Shown here: positions 13,302 through 24,734 of the stretch, piece after piece
Layout of the letters: each line of letters starts with the position of its first letter
Numbering within the stretch: position 1 is the stretch's first letter
Assembly: GCA_014529385.2 (NCBI GenBank)
Contig: CM043964.1
Span: 138,222,529 to 138,286,528, forward strand
Origin: Adiantum capillus-veneris
Taxonomy: Eukaryota; Streptophyta; Polypodiopsida; Polypodiales; Pteridaceae
Reading direction: 5' to 3'
DNA length: 64,000 nucleotides
Program-made: the position numbers and the translations under genes
Notes under the pieces: model-generated
The model's database searches: none
The model's input: the letters and a program-made list of their open reading frames with translations, nothing else
What the model was told of the DNA's origin: nothing

Positions 13302-14480
13302 GCCTATCATGTAGCCGCAAGGACAACCTACTTAGCAGATTAACCGGTCAGGTTCCATCAGTAGTGTTTAAACACAGGCTACAAATGAGTACGAACTTTG
13401 TTCAACACAGCTCGAAATCCGAACTAGAGCGGGCTACGAATGAGCATGAACTTTGTTCAGCACGAGTCGGGGTTCGAACGTACATGCTTGATTCATTCTA
13501 ACATTGTATACCCCATAGTGCTGATGACGTTCGCTTACATTCCGATATTTATCCTAAGTCATAGACGATAGTACTTCGACATATTGGAGAAACATTGGAT
13601 TGTAGCCAAAGATGTCAGCATGTAGAAGAAATAATTCTAATGTACCTTTGTTCCTGTGATGGTTGCTCTTGTTTGCATGTTGCTGCAAAAGGTCTGGCAA
13701 GATTTGGAAGCTATAAATCACCATTCTGTGAGCTAGGACTAAAAGATTCTTTCAATCTTGGCCTAGATATCCTGGGCTTAGATGATTCTCTAGTTGTGCC
13801 AAGACCTTTGGTGTTTTTAACAGTGAGAGAACTCACATTATAGAAGCTTTGAAGAAATTGTTGTGTCATGACTTTATCTCTGCATCGAACAGACAAATGT
13901 ACCTGAAACATGGGCCTTTCCTGCGCAGAAGAACTTGCATTTGGCTCTGGGTCGTATCATTTTGTCTACTAATCTCATAATAGACTCGTTAGGCAAGAAA
14001 TTGTCCTCCAAGAAAGTGGTTCCAAAAGCAAAATGATCAGATAAATGCAGCCTTTTGGAGGTCCCTGCAAGGCACCTCTTCAAGATTTAATTTATCCTTA
14101 AATTTGCAATTAGAAGGGCTTGGAGAATTAAGAAGCAGCTTAGAAGAACTTAAGCGAGACGAGAAGTCTTGACTTGAACTTTTGTAATTAGTAAATTAAA
14201 CTGGAGCTTGTCAAAAAAATTGTCAGCTATTTTTGAGAGGATGAAATCAAATTGTATATGTTTCAAGTATGAAGATATTGCTTGTGTCTTGGGTATTCAA
14301 TTTTCATAATAGTTCTAAAATATCATTTTTTGTCGATTGAGTGTTAGGTTTATGGTAGTGAAAGTAATGTGCATGGCATAATTTTTTTCTTTCACCATTG
14401 TTGTTGTTGTATCAATTTGCTCGAATTTTTCTTCGCTCGGTTTTTTTTTCCTCGGTGCTTAGAAACCCCTGGGTCCAATG

Positions 14481-14981
14481 AGGTTCCAGCAAGAGTATTT
14501 TGCAAGGGGGGTTGACCAAGAGAGAGAGAGGGGGCTGATTTTGGCAAGGCATTATCACACACACACACGCACACACACACAATCTCATGTGTGGAGCAAG
14601 AAGACTCTCTCTCTCTCCTTCTCAAGCTTTAATGGAAAGCTCATTATCTACTCCAAGCTTGTGAGAAGGGAGGCCTGCACGAACAACTCTTGGCTTTGTG
14701 ATGAAAATCCAACCAAGAGCCAAGCTTCAATGCATGCTCATCTACTCTACCATGCTGATTACTAAGCTATGCTAAGCTTTTATGAGTGATTATGTGAGGA
14801 GATATACTTCTTTCTCATAAGACTATTCCTTCTTCCTCTCAATCTACTCTCATACCCCGCCAGCTCTCACCATCTTCGAAGGTGTGTGAGGTCTTGGGTC
14901 TGAGAAAGTGAGGGAATTGATGTTGTGTTTTATAACTGTTTGCTTAGTGCTTGAAGCTTCCATCTTCATTGCAATAGCTAG
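14481..14981 (+). repeat. Element B 3' LTR, second part
   Basis: The alignment with the 5' LTR resumes after the right copy of GGGTCCAATG and runs to GCAATAGCTAG. It includes the second CA tract, here only about 13 units with one CG interruption, against about 24 pure units in the 5' LTR. Confidence 0.9.
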
Positions 14982-15268
14982 TTACTGAAGGAACACAAAG
15001 AATTGTATTGTAAACTGTATCCCTTGATGGGGGACACCTATAATACAAAGCCTTTTGGAGGGGGGACGGCTCCATGTAAATCCGGTCCTCAACTATTGTC
15101 AATAGCTTAATTTCTCTTTCTTTTGAAGTATTTGCATGCCTATCTAACTAGGTGTTATGATTTTTGTTGCTCTCTCCATCCAAGCACTCTTGCTATGCTC
15201 ATTAGGAATCTATTCTAATGAAATGCTCACTATGTTTATGCTACTTTCCGCTACACACAAATTACTAG
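14982..15268. mobile_element. Insert E: ~287-bp insertion in the 3' LTR of B, type unknown
   Basis: The sister LTR reads GCTAGGCCATTAA without a break. Here GCTAG is followed by about 283 extra bases ending in ACTAG, so CTAG (or GCTAG/ACTAG) may be the target duplication. The insert holds a TATA-like CTATAATACAAAG and a T/C-rich stretch, which would suit a solo LTR of a very small element. It has no coding capacity and no clear terminal repeats, so I do not assign a class. Confidence 0.5.
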
Positions 15269-15284
15269 GCCATTAAATGTTACA
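15269..15284 (+). repeat. Element B 3' LTR, last 16 bases
   Basis: GCCATTAAATGTTACA corresponds to the end of the 5' LTR and closes element B with a terminal CA. CGCGG at 15285-15289 is the right target duplication. Confidence 0.82.
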
Positions 15285-15289
15285 CGCGG

Positions 15290-15302
15290 CGACCCGCTAA
15301 CA
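15290..15302 (+). repeat. Element A 5' LTR, last 13 bases
   Basis: CGACCCGCTAACA matches the end of the 3' LTR of A (CGACCTGCTAACA, 24080-24092). It was separated from the rest of the LTR by element B. Confidence 0.85.
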
Positions 15303-15303
15303 T

Positions 15304-15321
15304 TGGCGCCGCTGCTGGGGA
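15304..15321 (+). other. Element A primer-binding site (tRNA-Asp type)
   Basis: TGGCGCCGCTGCTGGGGA differs at two positions from the perfect tRNA-Asp(GTC) complement found in element F at 37604. It immediately follows the LTR. This type is common in Athila and Tat relatives. Confidence 0.85.
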
Positions 15322-17271
15322 AGTCAATCCTTGGGTGGTGAGTGACTCAATGTAAAAAAAAATCCCTCCCAAAGCTTTTGACACCCATTCCGCTTACACA
15401 TAGACAATAAAGCAGCTAAGCGTAGGTTTAGTGCTTAGTAGAGACTGGAGTCCGAGACATGCCAGTGCTACTCCTTATGAGAAAAGGAGGCTGTGAATGA
15501 TGCACAAGAGAATATTTTGTTCTTTGATTTTCCCATGCTAGGAAAGGACTATTTCACCACACACTTCGTTATCTTTTCTATACTGTTAAATTCATTCATG
15601 TTTGTGCATCTATTTCAGTTTCTAGGAGTAGGTTAAGTAACAATTCACACCACCATTTGGAGCCAAAAAAATCAAGGAAAAAACTTTCTAAAACCTTATT
15701 TTGGTGCTGAAGACCATAGCTTTGAAAAGTTGAAAAATTGATGGTCAGAGCTTACCTAGCAAAACCTTCAAAAAGGGGATAGACAAGCTTGCTAGAGACA
15801 GACTGTGCAAAAATTTCCAATTTTCCAGTCCAACATGGATCGCGATCCATGTACCTTTCTGGCAAAATGAGATGAAATTGTTTCCTTTGCTTAGAAGAGG
15901 CTCTCAGCCATCAGAGCTTTGAGTTTGGTAAAAAATAGAGTGCTAAAAGATCATCTAAATCTAGAAATTGGGTGAAGTAGAGCAAAACCTTGAGAATTGA
16001 GAAAAATTGGAAAAAAAGGATCTTTTACTTGTCCAAATTCAAAACAAGAAGAGAATTGGGATCAAATAGAAGTAGGGAACCATCAAAACCAAAAATCATG
16101 ACCAGATGCTTCCCAACATGGATCGTGATCCATGTTCCTGGTAGACATCTGACAGTGAAATTGGACCAGTGTACTTGTGATTACTAAGGGAACAACTTTT
16201 CCAAAAGGAGGCATAGCTAAAAAGTAAAAAAACCTGATCAAAATACCAAGAAAGGAGTTGTTTGCAAAAAACCACAAAGCAGACACAAAATCTTGCTTTT
16301 GACTTGGAAAGAGTTGCTCAAATCCAACAAGATTTTGGGAAGAACATCACCATACCCTCTATCACAAACTCACCAAAGATTATTCCAAAATCTTGTCAAA
16401 CATGGATCGCAATCCATGTACCATTTTGGAATTGTGAGCTGATAGTGGATAGGAAGAAAAGTGATAATATTTGAAGTACTTTCTCCCAAAGATCTCTTAC
16501 AAAAAATTGTCAAAAAGTGGGCCAAAAGGGCAAAAATCAGGTCAAGGAAGAAACCACCGGAATAGACCCTAAAATTGACTTTTGGTTGATCTAAAAAAGT
16601 CCAAAGCACTCAAAAACCATATTGCCAGCATTAGTAGACCAAGAACCAACTGTTTGTCAAGTTTTAGAACATTTTGGCAATGAGGTACATGGATCGTGAT
16701 CCATGTTCCTTTGTCACATTTTGATGCAAATTTGCACCATAGCTGGAGGAAATCACAAGGAGTTTAGTGGTCTTTTCAAAACTGAATTTGGATACAAAAA
16801 ACCAGACGAAAAGCCCTAATTGGTAGGAACTCTAGCAAAGTGTCAGAATTGATATAATTTCCAATCCAGAGGTCTAGTTCCAAAAAAATTGAGGCTATAG
16901 AATCTACCAATCATGTTGAACCTGATGGTACCAAGAAAAGTCAATTTGGCTTCCAAACATGGATCGCAATCCATGTTTCTCTGAGTAAAAAAAAAGCAGA
17001 ATTTTACCACAAGAGAGGTAGTCCATAGGAACTTGGTGTCTTTTCCAAAATTGAAATTGGAACTGGATTGTTGATGTTGTGAGTAAAATTGGGTGTCACT
17101 GAAAAACCTCGTTCAATTTTGTCGATTGAAAGCTAAAATTAACAGGAATGGCTGTAAACTCATAGCTATCAAGCATTCTTTGACAGATTGCAGGTACTAG
17201 AGAATACTACCCAACAAGTAAGATCAAAATTGGGAATTCAAGCTAGCTACTGAGGTAACCCGGTTTGGATT
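15322..17271 (+). other. Element A leader (non-coding), with palindrome array
   Basis: About 1.95 kb between the primer site and gag. No credible gene is present. It is purine-rich and AT-rich and is punctuated by five near-perfect palindromes at 15834, 16117, 16401, 16688 and 16958, described as a separate feature. Confidence 0.75.
15834..16975 (+). repeat. Palindrome array in the leader of A (5 copies)
   Basis: Core CATGGATCGCGATCCATG (18 bp). Copies: 15834-15851 (perfect, CGCG centre), 16117-16134 (CGTG), 16401-16418 (CGCA), 16688-16705 (CGTG), 16958-16975 (CGCA). Start-to-start distances are 283, 284, 287 and 270. Bases after the core are also shared (usually T then A/T-CC). The only changes among these five fall in the CpG centre, as expected from deamination of methylated C. 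Bases between the copies are poorly conserved. Confidence 0.92.
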
Positions 17272-18640
17272 TTGCAATACCAATTCTTCATGAATTTGCG
17301 ATCAGAGAGATTGTACCAGAATAAAAATCCTAGCATCTTAGACCAAGGAAGCAATCACTCTACTGAAGGAAGCATGAATCAAAGACCGGTGCATCCTTTA
17401 GAACCTATTCTAGAGGAAAGTTTTTCTGACACTTCCTCAGAAAGATCATACAGCCTAATGATGGAGGATTCCAACAAGTCAAACCCTAAGGGAATGGCTT
17501 CCATGGGGGCAGATCCTTCTCAACCTGCGTCTGATGTAAAAGTGATGTATTTGAAGTTTTAATTTGAAAATGTGCTTTAGGCCAAAATCTATAAGGATGG
17601 AATGGATCGCCAAAATCTATAAGGATGGAATGGATCGCTACTGTGTTAAGTTGGAAAATAAGCCAAGCGAGTTTAGATATCTTGTAGATGTGGATTATGA
17701 TGGGGATAGGTATTTTGACAGAGAGGTAATGATGTCCTTAGCGGTTCACAACCCCTTTATTGTGGACAAATGGGGGATGATTGGTAGCAAGGACAAGATA
17801 GATGAAGAGCTAGCAGATGAGCCACCCAAAATGGATAAGCAAAACACGGTGCTCAGACGCACCAATAGGACATAGCGGCTTAATAGAGACAATACTTACG
17901 TGGGTCTATATAAATTCAATAATGGAGAGCAAACACTCTATTATAAATGTGATGAACCCCGCATCAAGGAACTGATAGAGCACAAAAAACTGTACGTTTT
18001 CACTTACATAGAGGGGGGAAGTATTTAGGTGGTCATAATAGACAAGTATGGCCAAAAGTACTCTCCTATGGATTGTAAGGAGTTAGAGAGATATACATAT
18101 TTTGGGGGACCACCCCACCAATACTATGTAAATCCAGAAGAGGTGAAAACCATGACTACTTACACAAGACCAGAGACTGGGCATGTAAGTCTAGTAAGAA
18201 CCAGAGTGGAAGAGTCTTTTAGGCATGAATGATTTCCAAACAAAGGGCCTTTAGGGTCAACTGGATCTAGGGCTTCCATGAACACCCATAGGGGTAGTAC
18301 GGCTCTTGACATGACTTACACCACTAGAATCCCTACGACTATTACACAAGATGGACTTGATGAACGTGTAGCGGATAGGATACCACTTGTAGTGCCAAGG
18401 GGAGATTATGAACCTAGAGAAACTACACCAGGAGGACCATGGGTTGTGAGAATGGTGGAAGAATCCAGACATATGTGACCATCTCAAGTAGCAAAATGTG
18501 TACCCAAAAAGTACAGTGGACCGGGGATCCGTATGCTCATGTTTCGATCTTCAAACAAGTATTGAGGGTGGAACATGTAATTGATTTTTATTCCAAAGCC
18601 AACAGAGACAGAAAGGAGTCCGGAAGGAGATGAAAAACCA
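17272..18640 (+). pseudogene. Element A gag remnant
   Basis: The fragments are collinear with the N-terminal half of the Gag of element F. Pairs include GLYKFNNGEQTLYYKCDEP with GLYRYIDNNEVNLYRCSDP, LYVFTY with LYVYTY, IIDKYGQKY with VVDKYGREY, and PSQVAKCVPKKYSG with PSQVQKWVNRKYSG. An Asp-rich block (17641-17800) and an acidic Ser-rich N-terminus precede this. A 28-bp tandem duplication at 17582-17637 shifts the frame, and several stops follow. The gag core (the region matching WLDSVEKWDFETLHELF in F) is absent, so the gene is truncated and could not form particles. Confidence 0.75.
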
Positions 18641-19639
18641 TCATCAATAAAATTTCACTTAAAAGTGTATATAGGATCAAAACTAAGCAAAAGGTTACCT
18701 GCAAAGTTGTGCAACTTGCCTGGATCAATTTTTCCCCTCAGATGGATTCAAATTCTGATGGAATTTGGTATGGAGCTAAGGAAAGCTGTGATTTACAGGC
18801 ACAAATCATTCAGAATCAAGGCAATAACAGATATCAATCAAAGGATGTGTCCAAAAGTGGTTCCAAAAACCCAATATGGTCAAGACAGAAAAAACATGGC
18901 CATAAACTGGGAAATTGAGGAAACTAGGGAAAAACATGTCCAAATTGGAAAATATTTCACCAGTGTGCTAGGAAGACCTATAGAAACATGTGTGCAAGAG
19001 GCTGCATCAAAATCCTTCCCAACATGGATGGTGATCCATGTACCTTTTTGCCCAACCAAAGGAAAATCTATACCATCTGGCCCAATATGTTCAAAAAGCC
19101 AAGCCATGAAGTTTCAAGCCAATTGGATTCCAAAATCCACATCAAAATGCCAAATTTCTCTAAGTTTGAAGAAGATTTTCAAAAATTAGCCTAAGTAGCA
19201 AATCAATGATCCAAATCCCAAAATTCTTGGACCAAGACACCATCTTGATGAACTCTACCAGATGGTATCATTAGCCCTTCAATATGTTGCCCAACGTGGA
19301 TCGCGATCCATGTTCCTCAAACCCTAAATTCAGAGAAATTTGCACAGTAGCATCTCCATATGCCCAGGAACAACCTCCCCTAGTTAGATTTTCAAAAGGC
19401 TTCCCAACATGGATCGCGATCCATGTACCTTTTTGTCAGAATTCATCTGTTACCCTATGCCCTTGTGCCTATAGTAATCCCGGATGCACTGGTGAGATTT
19501 GGTCAAATTTGGGGTAGTTTTAACAAAGTTATGCTCATTTTTCATTTTATGGTCAAAGTTTAAGTTTTCTTCAAATTTTTGATAGTTTGATCAATTGCTA
19601 AACCTTGTTTCAAATCTAAAACTGACCACGGCCTTGAGA
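18641..19639 (+). other. Element A second spacer, with three more palindromes
   Basis: A leader-like non-coding stretch after the gag remnant. It carries palindromes at 19023-19040 (CATGGATGGTGATCCATG), 19295-19312 (CGTGGATCGCGATCCATG) and 19408-19425 (perfect). Steps are 272 and 113 bp. Since palindromes flank the gag fragment, either the array originally extended through the region or a recombination placed a gag piece inside it. Confidence 0.75.
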
Positions 19640-22600
19640 AAAATCACAAAGGGAGTGGGAAGCAGCACCATATGAGATAACAGATTTATCCTCAAATGAG
19701 AAGACCCATGTCACAGAACAGGTGCTCGAAGCAATACCGGCTAATATATTCATAAGAAGATTTCAAACCACGGACAGAGAGATAGTGAAGACCACCATCT
19801 TCCCAAGGGAAATGTGGACACTACACCAAAATCAAGAAGTGTAAGCAGGGTGCAGGTGCCTTCAGTTGGACAACTTTCTACGATTATCGCCATGGGGAAC
19901 GGACTTTAGAAGAGCTCATGAATCATAAGCTCAATTCGGTACAATGGGGAAGCCACCCTAACTGACAAAGATGGAGCAACAATCAAGGTTAAGATCACAG
20001 TAGAAACAATCAATGAATCCCTCCATCTACAACAAGGGATTCACAATCTATTGCAAAAAACAAAAGCAATAGACAATGGCAAGCCTTCTTGAAGCAAAGA
20101 GGCCACAAGCTAACATATCAAGACTTGATCTACTCCAAAACCGAATTGCCGTTGTGCCTCATATTGCAACACTTCAAAGTATAGAAGCCACCAAGATACA
20201 CATAACTGCTATTGAACATGGCAGTAGTAATGGCAATGGGCTTAGCAGAAAGAAAAGTGGTCAGTTGCGACTTTGGAAATTACCTCCTTGAAAACATCAT
20301 TGAAGCAAGTCTTAAGGGGAGCCAAAAAAGAAAAACCTACATGAACGATGGACCAGTGCTGACGCAAATAACCTACCAAGCATTGGGGACGATTGATGAT
20401 TTATCACCTGCAGAAGCGCAGATAGATTTGATCCACAAATCTAAAAGAGCAGTAAAATCGGTGGTCACACCATCCACAAGACCGAAACCAGAAGTTAAAC
20501 AAACAAGGCAAAGAGCGACAAGAGCGGACACTGACAGTGAAAAGACAGAGTCGGATGCTCCGAGTAGCGAAGAAGCTGGGTCTCAGCAAAGAGATACCCC
20601 TTTAGAATCCAATCTTTAGAAGAGGAGCATGGGAGTGAGTTTTTTCTCAGATATACAAGATTGAAGAAGAGAACAACCCGTTTTGCGGAGGCCATCCCAA
20701 TTACCCAAGCTAGGAGGACAATGGAGGAAGCGCAGGTGCTGAGAGAAAGAATCCGTCAGCAAAAGCACAAAGAGGAACGAAGTAAAGGAACATAAGCAGA
20801 CAATGAAAAGGAAGAAGAAGAAGAAGAAGAAGAAGAAGAAGAAGAAGAAGATGTTCCATTACTACTCAGGTAGACAACAACTCTAAAATGGATCAAACAA
20901 CAAAAAAGACAGGAAGCGGAGGAGAATTTGAATATTGCCCTAATAGCATGCGGCAACGGATTCAGAGTGAGCTCAAACAAAAGATGGAGCAAAGAGAAAG
21001 ACAAGAAGCAAAGCGGCCACGCGTTGATGATCTCGAATCATCTGATGAATCCACTACAACCAAGGAAAAAGATGATACCAACAAGAGGAGAGACAGCAGG
21101 ACACACTCGACCAACAGGGTCAGGAGTTTGAATCTCCAAAGGACAAAGAAGTACCTTCAGAGGCTAGAACAACAAAAAGAGAAGAAGCTGTAGACCTCCC
21201 AAAACAAGGAGCAGAGAAGGTGCTATCAAAAGAAAAGACAGATCAAGAAACAAAGACACCATAGCTGAAGAAGCCTACTACAGTTTCAACTGCTATTGAA
21301 GTACTGAGAATGAAGGAAAAAACGACTGAAGAGGCTGGGACATCAGAAAAGGGCCAAAAAAGCCAGCCAAAAGCGCGATCACCTCGTTTGCAAGCTATAG
21401 TAGAGGAAGGAACAGAAATGATTATCATTCAACATTGATGCTTATTTAGAGCATCAAGCTCCAGTTCCAATGCCAAAGAGCTCTCTACAACCTGCGTGAG
21501 CTAGAGCTGGAAGATACCAAAAAGGAGGCGTCTAAAGCAGCTGAAAACACTCTATAGCTAAAAGACAGAATACAAGAGTTAGAGAAAGTTCAGCTACAAC
21601 TCCGATCAAAATTGCAGAGAGAACAGGAAAATGCGGCCTACTACTACAAAGAAATCCAGCAATTCAATAAGGCCAACTCTACTCTGCAAGCCGAGCAACA
21701 ATGACTAGAGGAGGAGCTAACCAGCAAAAGAGAGAAGCACAAAAAGCTACAAGAGTCTTACGCGGTGGTTAGTAAGACTCTGACCCAGCTGTTAGCCCTA
21801 CAAGAGATGCCAAGCTCCTCAAGTTTACCCGCTAGATCAACCTCGCTGAATAAGGAGATCAAAGACCTAAAAGAGTCCCTTGATCAGGAAAAATATCACA
21901 GCAAAATCACAACTGCAGGTCATAGAGCACTACAAAAAGCCAAATACAAGGAGATTGAAGAATTAAGAAAGCAATTGACAGAGGCAAGGGGAAACTTGGA
22001 AGCTCTGAGGACAGCAAAAGTGAAGCCTAGACAAACGACCCCAGTGGAAATAGAGCAGACAGGAGAATTTGCGCATTCCACCATTGAAGCTCACCAAACA
22101 GATGTGCCAGGAACAAGCACAGGGAAAGTAACATAGGAAAATGAAGATCCAGTCATGACATCCATCTTGGAGTCAAATAAGGAGAAATTTAGTGTTGGAT
22201 CTGAGAAGTCAAAGACCCCTCAGATAAAGAATATATGCAATATGAACTGAAGGTGTTAGAATGTGCTGCCCTGCTCATGATCACTCCAGATGAAGTGGTC
22301 AAAAACTTTGGACATGAGATGATCGCCCTGCCACTGATGCGACAGGAGGCCAGATTATGTGAACAAAAAATGCTATTTGACCTAGAGCCAAATAGTAGAG
22401 GGGATTACAGAGATGTTCCTATCACAGCAATACAAATTCAGACTATCATTGACAATCAACCCCTCTGGCGAAAGAAATGGTTTGAGCAGCGACCCACAGA
22501 TGAAACCTACTATAGGAATGTCCCGCAACATCTCAGGATCGACCCACCTTACAGCTTCATCAATAGACATGATCCTGGGACAGCTTTTACTCCTGGCAAA

Positions 22601-23166
22601 GCAAAAGACCAGGAGTATTGAACTACCCAGTTATAACAAAGCCAATCAATAACAACCCCCCATCAGAGAAGTATGGTTCAGACGCTCAAAGGGGTCATCA
22701 ACATGATGAAGGAGATCCCATATCTCGCATGCCAAATGCTTGTAAAGATTTCCAAGATGCTAATCACCTGCATAATGGTATTAAATGATATAGAAGCAGT
22801 CGAGCATCACTGTCAGATTTTTGTTGAAGACACAAGAGGGATTTGCTGGAATATAAAGACAGAAATCCCAAGCAGAATGTCATCATGGGATTCTATGCGA
22901 GAGTCATGTTCCTACCCTCCCACTACGTGCATACTTTTAAGGAGGCTTTCATGACCGGGTTCTTTGAGGTGGACTCCTCCATATTCAATCCCATGACCAA
23001 AGATCTGTCAGCCCGACATGTAGCATATCAAAGCACACTCAACAATAATCCTTTCAGAGAGCTGGCAACAAAAGTGGAGATCGAGGCAAGAGCGCAGAAG
23101 TTCAGACAGCTCACTGCAATGCTAGAGAAAAGATGGTAGAAGACACTCACAGACAGATTGCATGAG
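19640..23166 (+). pseudogene. Element A second ORF: coiled-coil protein (broken)
   Basis: A long, repeatedly broken reading region unlike any polymerase. The N-part has LPANIF-type text and NGEATLTDKDGATIKVKITV, then ETINESLHL, which aligns with element H (DGSAQIIDQQGQKVKVVIT, then KEIVAEALKL). Then come Lys/Glu/Gln-rich stretches with a GAA-repeat poly-Glu tract (about 20810-20851) and heptad-like coiled coil (ELRKQLTEARGNLEAL, 21765-22136). The C-part (22235-23139) is globular and moderately conserved (LWRKKWFEQRPTDETYYRN, KDLSARHVAYQS). It may be a plant transposon protein related to Athila ORF1, but I do not recognise a named domain. Confidence 0.6.
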
Positions 23167-23180
23167 GACGTGCAATGAAT

Positions 23181-23193
23181 AGGAAGGGGGGAA
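23181..23193 (+). other. Element A polypurine tract
   Basis: AGGAAGGGGGGAA directly precedes the 3' LTR, the plus-strand primer position. Confidence 0.85.
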
Positions 23194-24092
23194 TGTCTAA
23201 TGGACACAACGGACTGACACGTAAAAGGCGGATGTACACCAAACCTTGTAGTACTTGCTCATTTTTTTGAAACAAGTGATGTTATTCAGCTTATGAGGAT
23301 TTTTAATTGTAATATATTTTGTTATGCCCTCTTAGCCTCTCTGAGTCTACACCCCTTGTAAGTGGTCAAATGGCCATGGGAAAGTCCCCTTAGCCTTTAA
23401 GTCAAAACCCTTAGTTATAGACAAAAGAGATATCATGAGCTTGGAGGAGTTTTGAATGTTCATTGTGAGAAGCCTTTGCTACTACACTTTGTAATCCATT
23501 TTTCTCTTGACTAATAATAAGAATTCATTTCCAAATAGCACATCGTGTTCCTTGTCTCTTGCTCTACAATTTAAGTGTAACCATTCTCAATTTTGATGTG
23601 GTTTGCGACGCATTGTTTGTGAGCTAAATGCATTGATTTGAGGTCTTAAATGGTTGGTTTTTGATGTTTTGACTTTGGATAAGTGTTTCTATTCTTAAGG
23701 GGACCTTTCAGTATAGTTTTGTTTCTGTTTTTTGTACATTTTTTGTGATGGATCGTGATTTATGTACCTTCCCAGATGGTTGCAAAACTTGGTAGAATTG
23801 TGTCCCTAAGTGTTGTAATACCTCTCCTTAAGTTTCATTGCATTTCAAGGTCGTTTGGATGCCGAAAAGGCGTGATGACCTTGAGCAGTGAGATTGACGT
23901 AGACTAATTCTCTCATTAGGAAGAGGTTGATTTCTTTTGTCGTAGTATGAGTAGCCCTGTGAGTTCACTTTGGTGAGATTTACACTCTCATAAAGTCTAT
24001 GTGCCCCATCCCGAGTCACTTCCTTGCATATTGACATTATGTTAGTACAAAAAAGCTATGCTATAGACATCCGTGGCGACGACCTGCTAACA
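23194..24092 (+). repeat. Element A 3' LTR
   Basis: 899 bp, TGTCTA...TAACA. It matches 936-1828 plus 15290-15302. It includes GATGGATCGTGATTTATGTA (23747-23766), a partial copy of the leader palindrome, followed by CCTT as in the leader copies. GTTGT (24093-24097) is the right target duplication. Confidence 0.9.
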
Positions 24093-24097
24093 GTTGT

Positions 24098-24161
24098 GTG
24101 CCTTGAGCTTCCTTTGTCTTCTCCAAGATGTGTGTGTTTCTCTGCAACCCTTATTCCAACA
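24098..24161 (+). repeat. Element C 3' LTR, second part
   Basis: GTGCCTTGAGCTTC through TTATTCCAACA completes the LTR that stops at 935. The order and spacing match the LTR of copia I (reverse complement of 28489-28550). Confidence 0.8.
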
Positions 24162-24166
24162 CACCC

Positions 24167-24380
24167 TCAAGAAAAGAAAGACTCTTTCCAACCAGTTCCA
24201 AAGAAGAACAATGCCAAAAATAACAAAAACCCTATACAGTCCACCTCCAGAAACAAAAATAGCTTCAGTCCCCTTTTGGAGGATGTATTTGATCCTCTTC
24301 TTCATCTTCTGAATCTGAACATTTCTCTATTCCTAATACTCAAGACAAGGGTAAGGAGAAAACAGATGGTCCATTTTGAA
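24167..24380 (+). pseudogene. LINE L: possible ORF1 tail
   Basis: A plus-strand open stretch (KNNAKNNKNPIQSTSRNKN, then SFSPLLEDVFDPLL) resembles the low-complexity 3' end of plant L1 ORF1. It lies upstream of LINE ORF2 pieces in the same orientation. The identification rests on style and position; no domain is visible. Bases 24381-24730 contain an imperfect direct repeat (TTTGAATC-CAACTTTAGGCTCAGG twice) and no gene. Confidence 0.35.
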
Positions 24381-24480
24381 TCACAACTTTAGGCTCAGGA
24401 TCTCTTGTCAAAGCTCAACTCAGCTCAAAGTCATAGAAATTTGTGGATATACTAATGATACAAGGAGAGGAGGAAAGGTT

Positions 24481-24585
24481 ACCATTACCATCTCCTTTCT
24501 CATCCAAAAGGAAAAAAAGGATCCTATAAGAGATTTTGTCTCACTTGCTAAACCCCCAAAGCAACAAAAGATTAAGTGTCCCCAC
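24481..24585. repeat. Inverted repeat, left arm (around the LINE L endonuclease)
   Basis: The reverse complement of this stretch matches 25380-25494: GGGGACACTT, GGGTTTAGCAAGTGA, TTGTAGGAT and ATGGTAATGGTA occur in the same order. The arms are about 105-115 bp and lie on either side of an endonuclease fragment that points the wrong way. Confidence 0.75.
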
Positions 24586-24734
24586 ATTAGTGTTTTCTCC
24601 TTTTTGAATCCCAACTTTAGGCTCAGGACAATCTTGTCAAAGCCCAAATCATCTTAGAGTATGGATATACTAATGACACAGGCAGAGGAGGAAGGTCAAA
24701 AAGTAGAAGAGAGTTGTCCTTGACACAAATTGCC

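Noticed and set aside
13595-14083. F-box/LRR-like gene fragment on the minus strand of insert D (FLQSFYNVSSLTV)
   Set aside because: Only one short phrase resembles the family and no F-box or repeat follows.
15834-19425. CRISPR-like array (short palindromic repeats with spacers)
   Set aside because: Spacers are 95-270 bases, unequal and partly related, the setting is a plant retrotransposon leader, and there are no cas genes.
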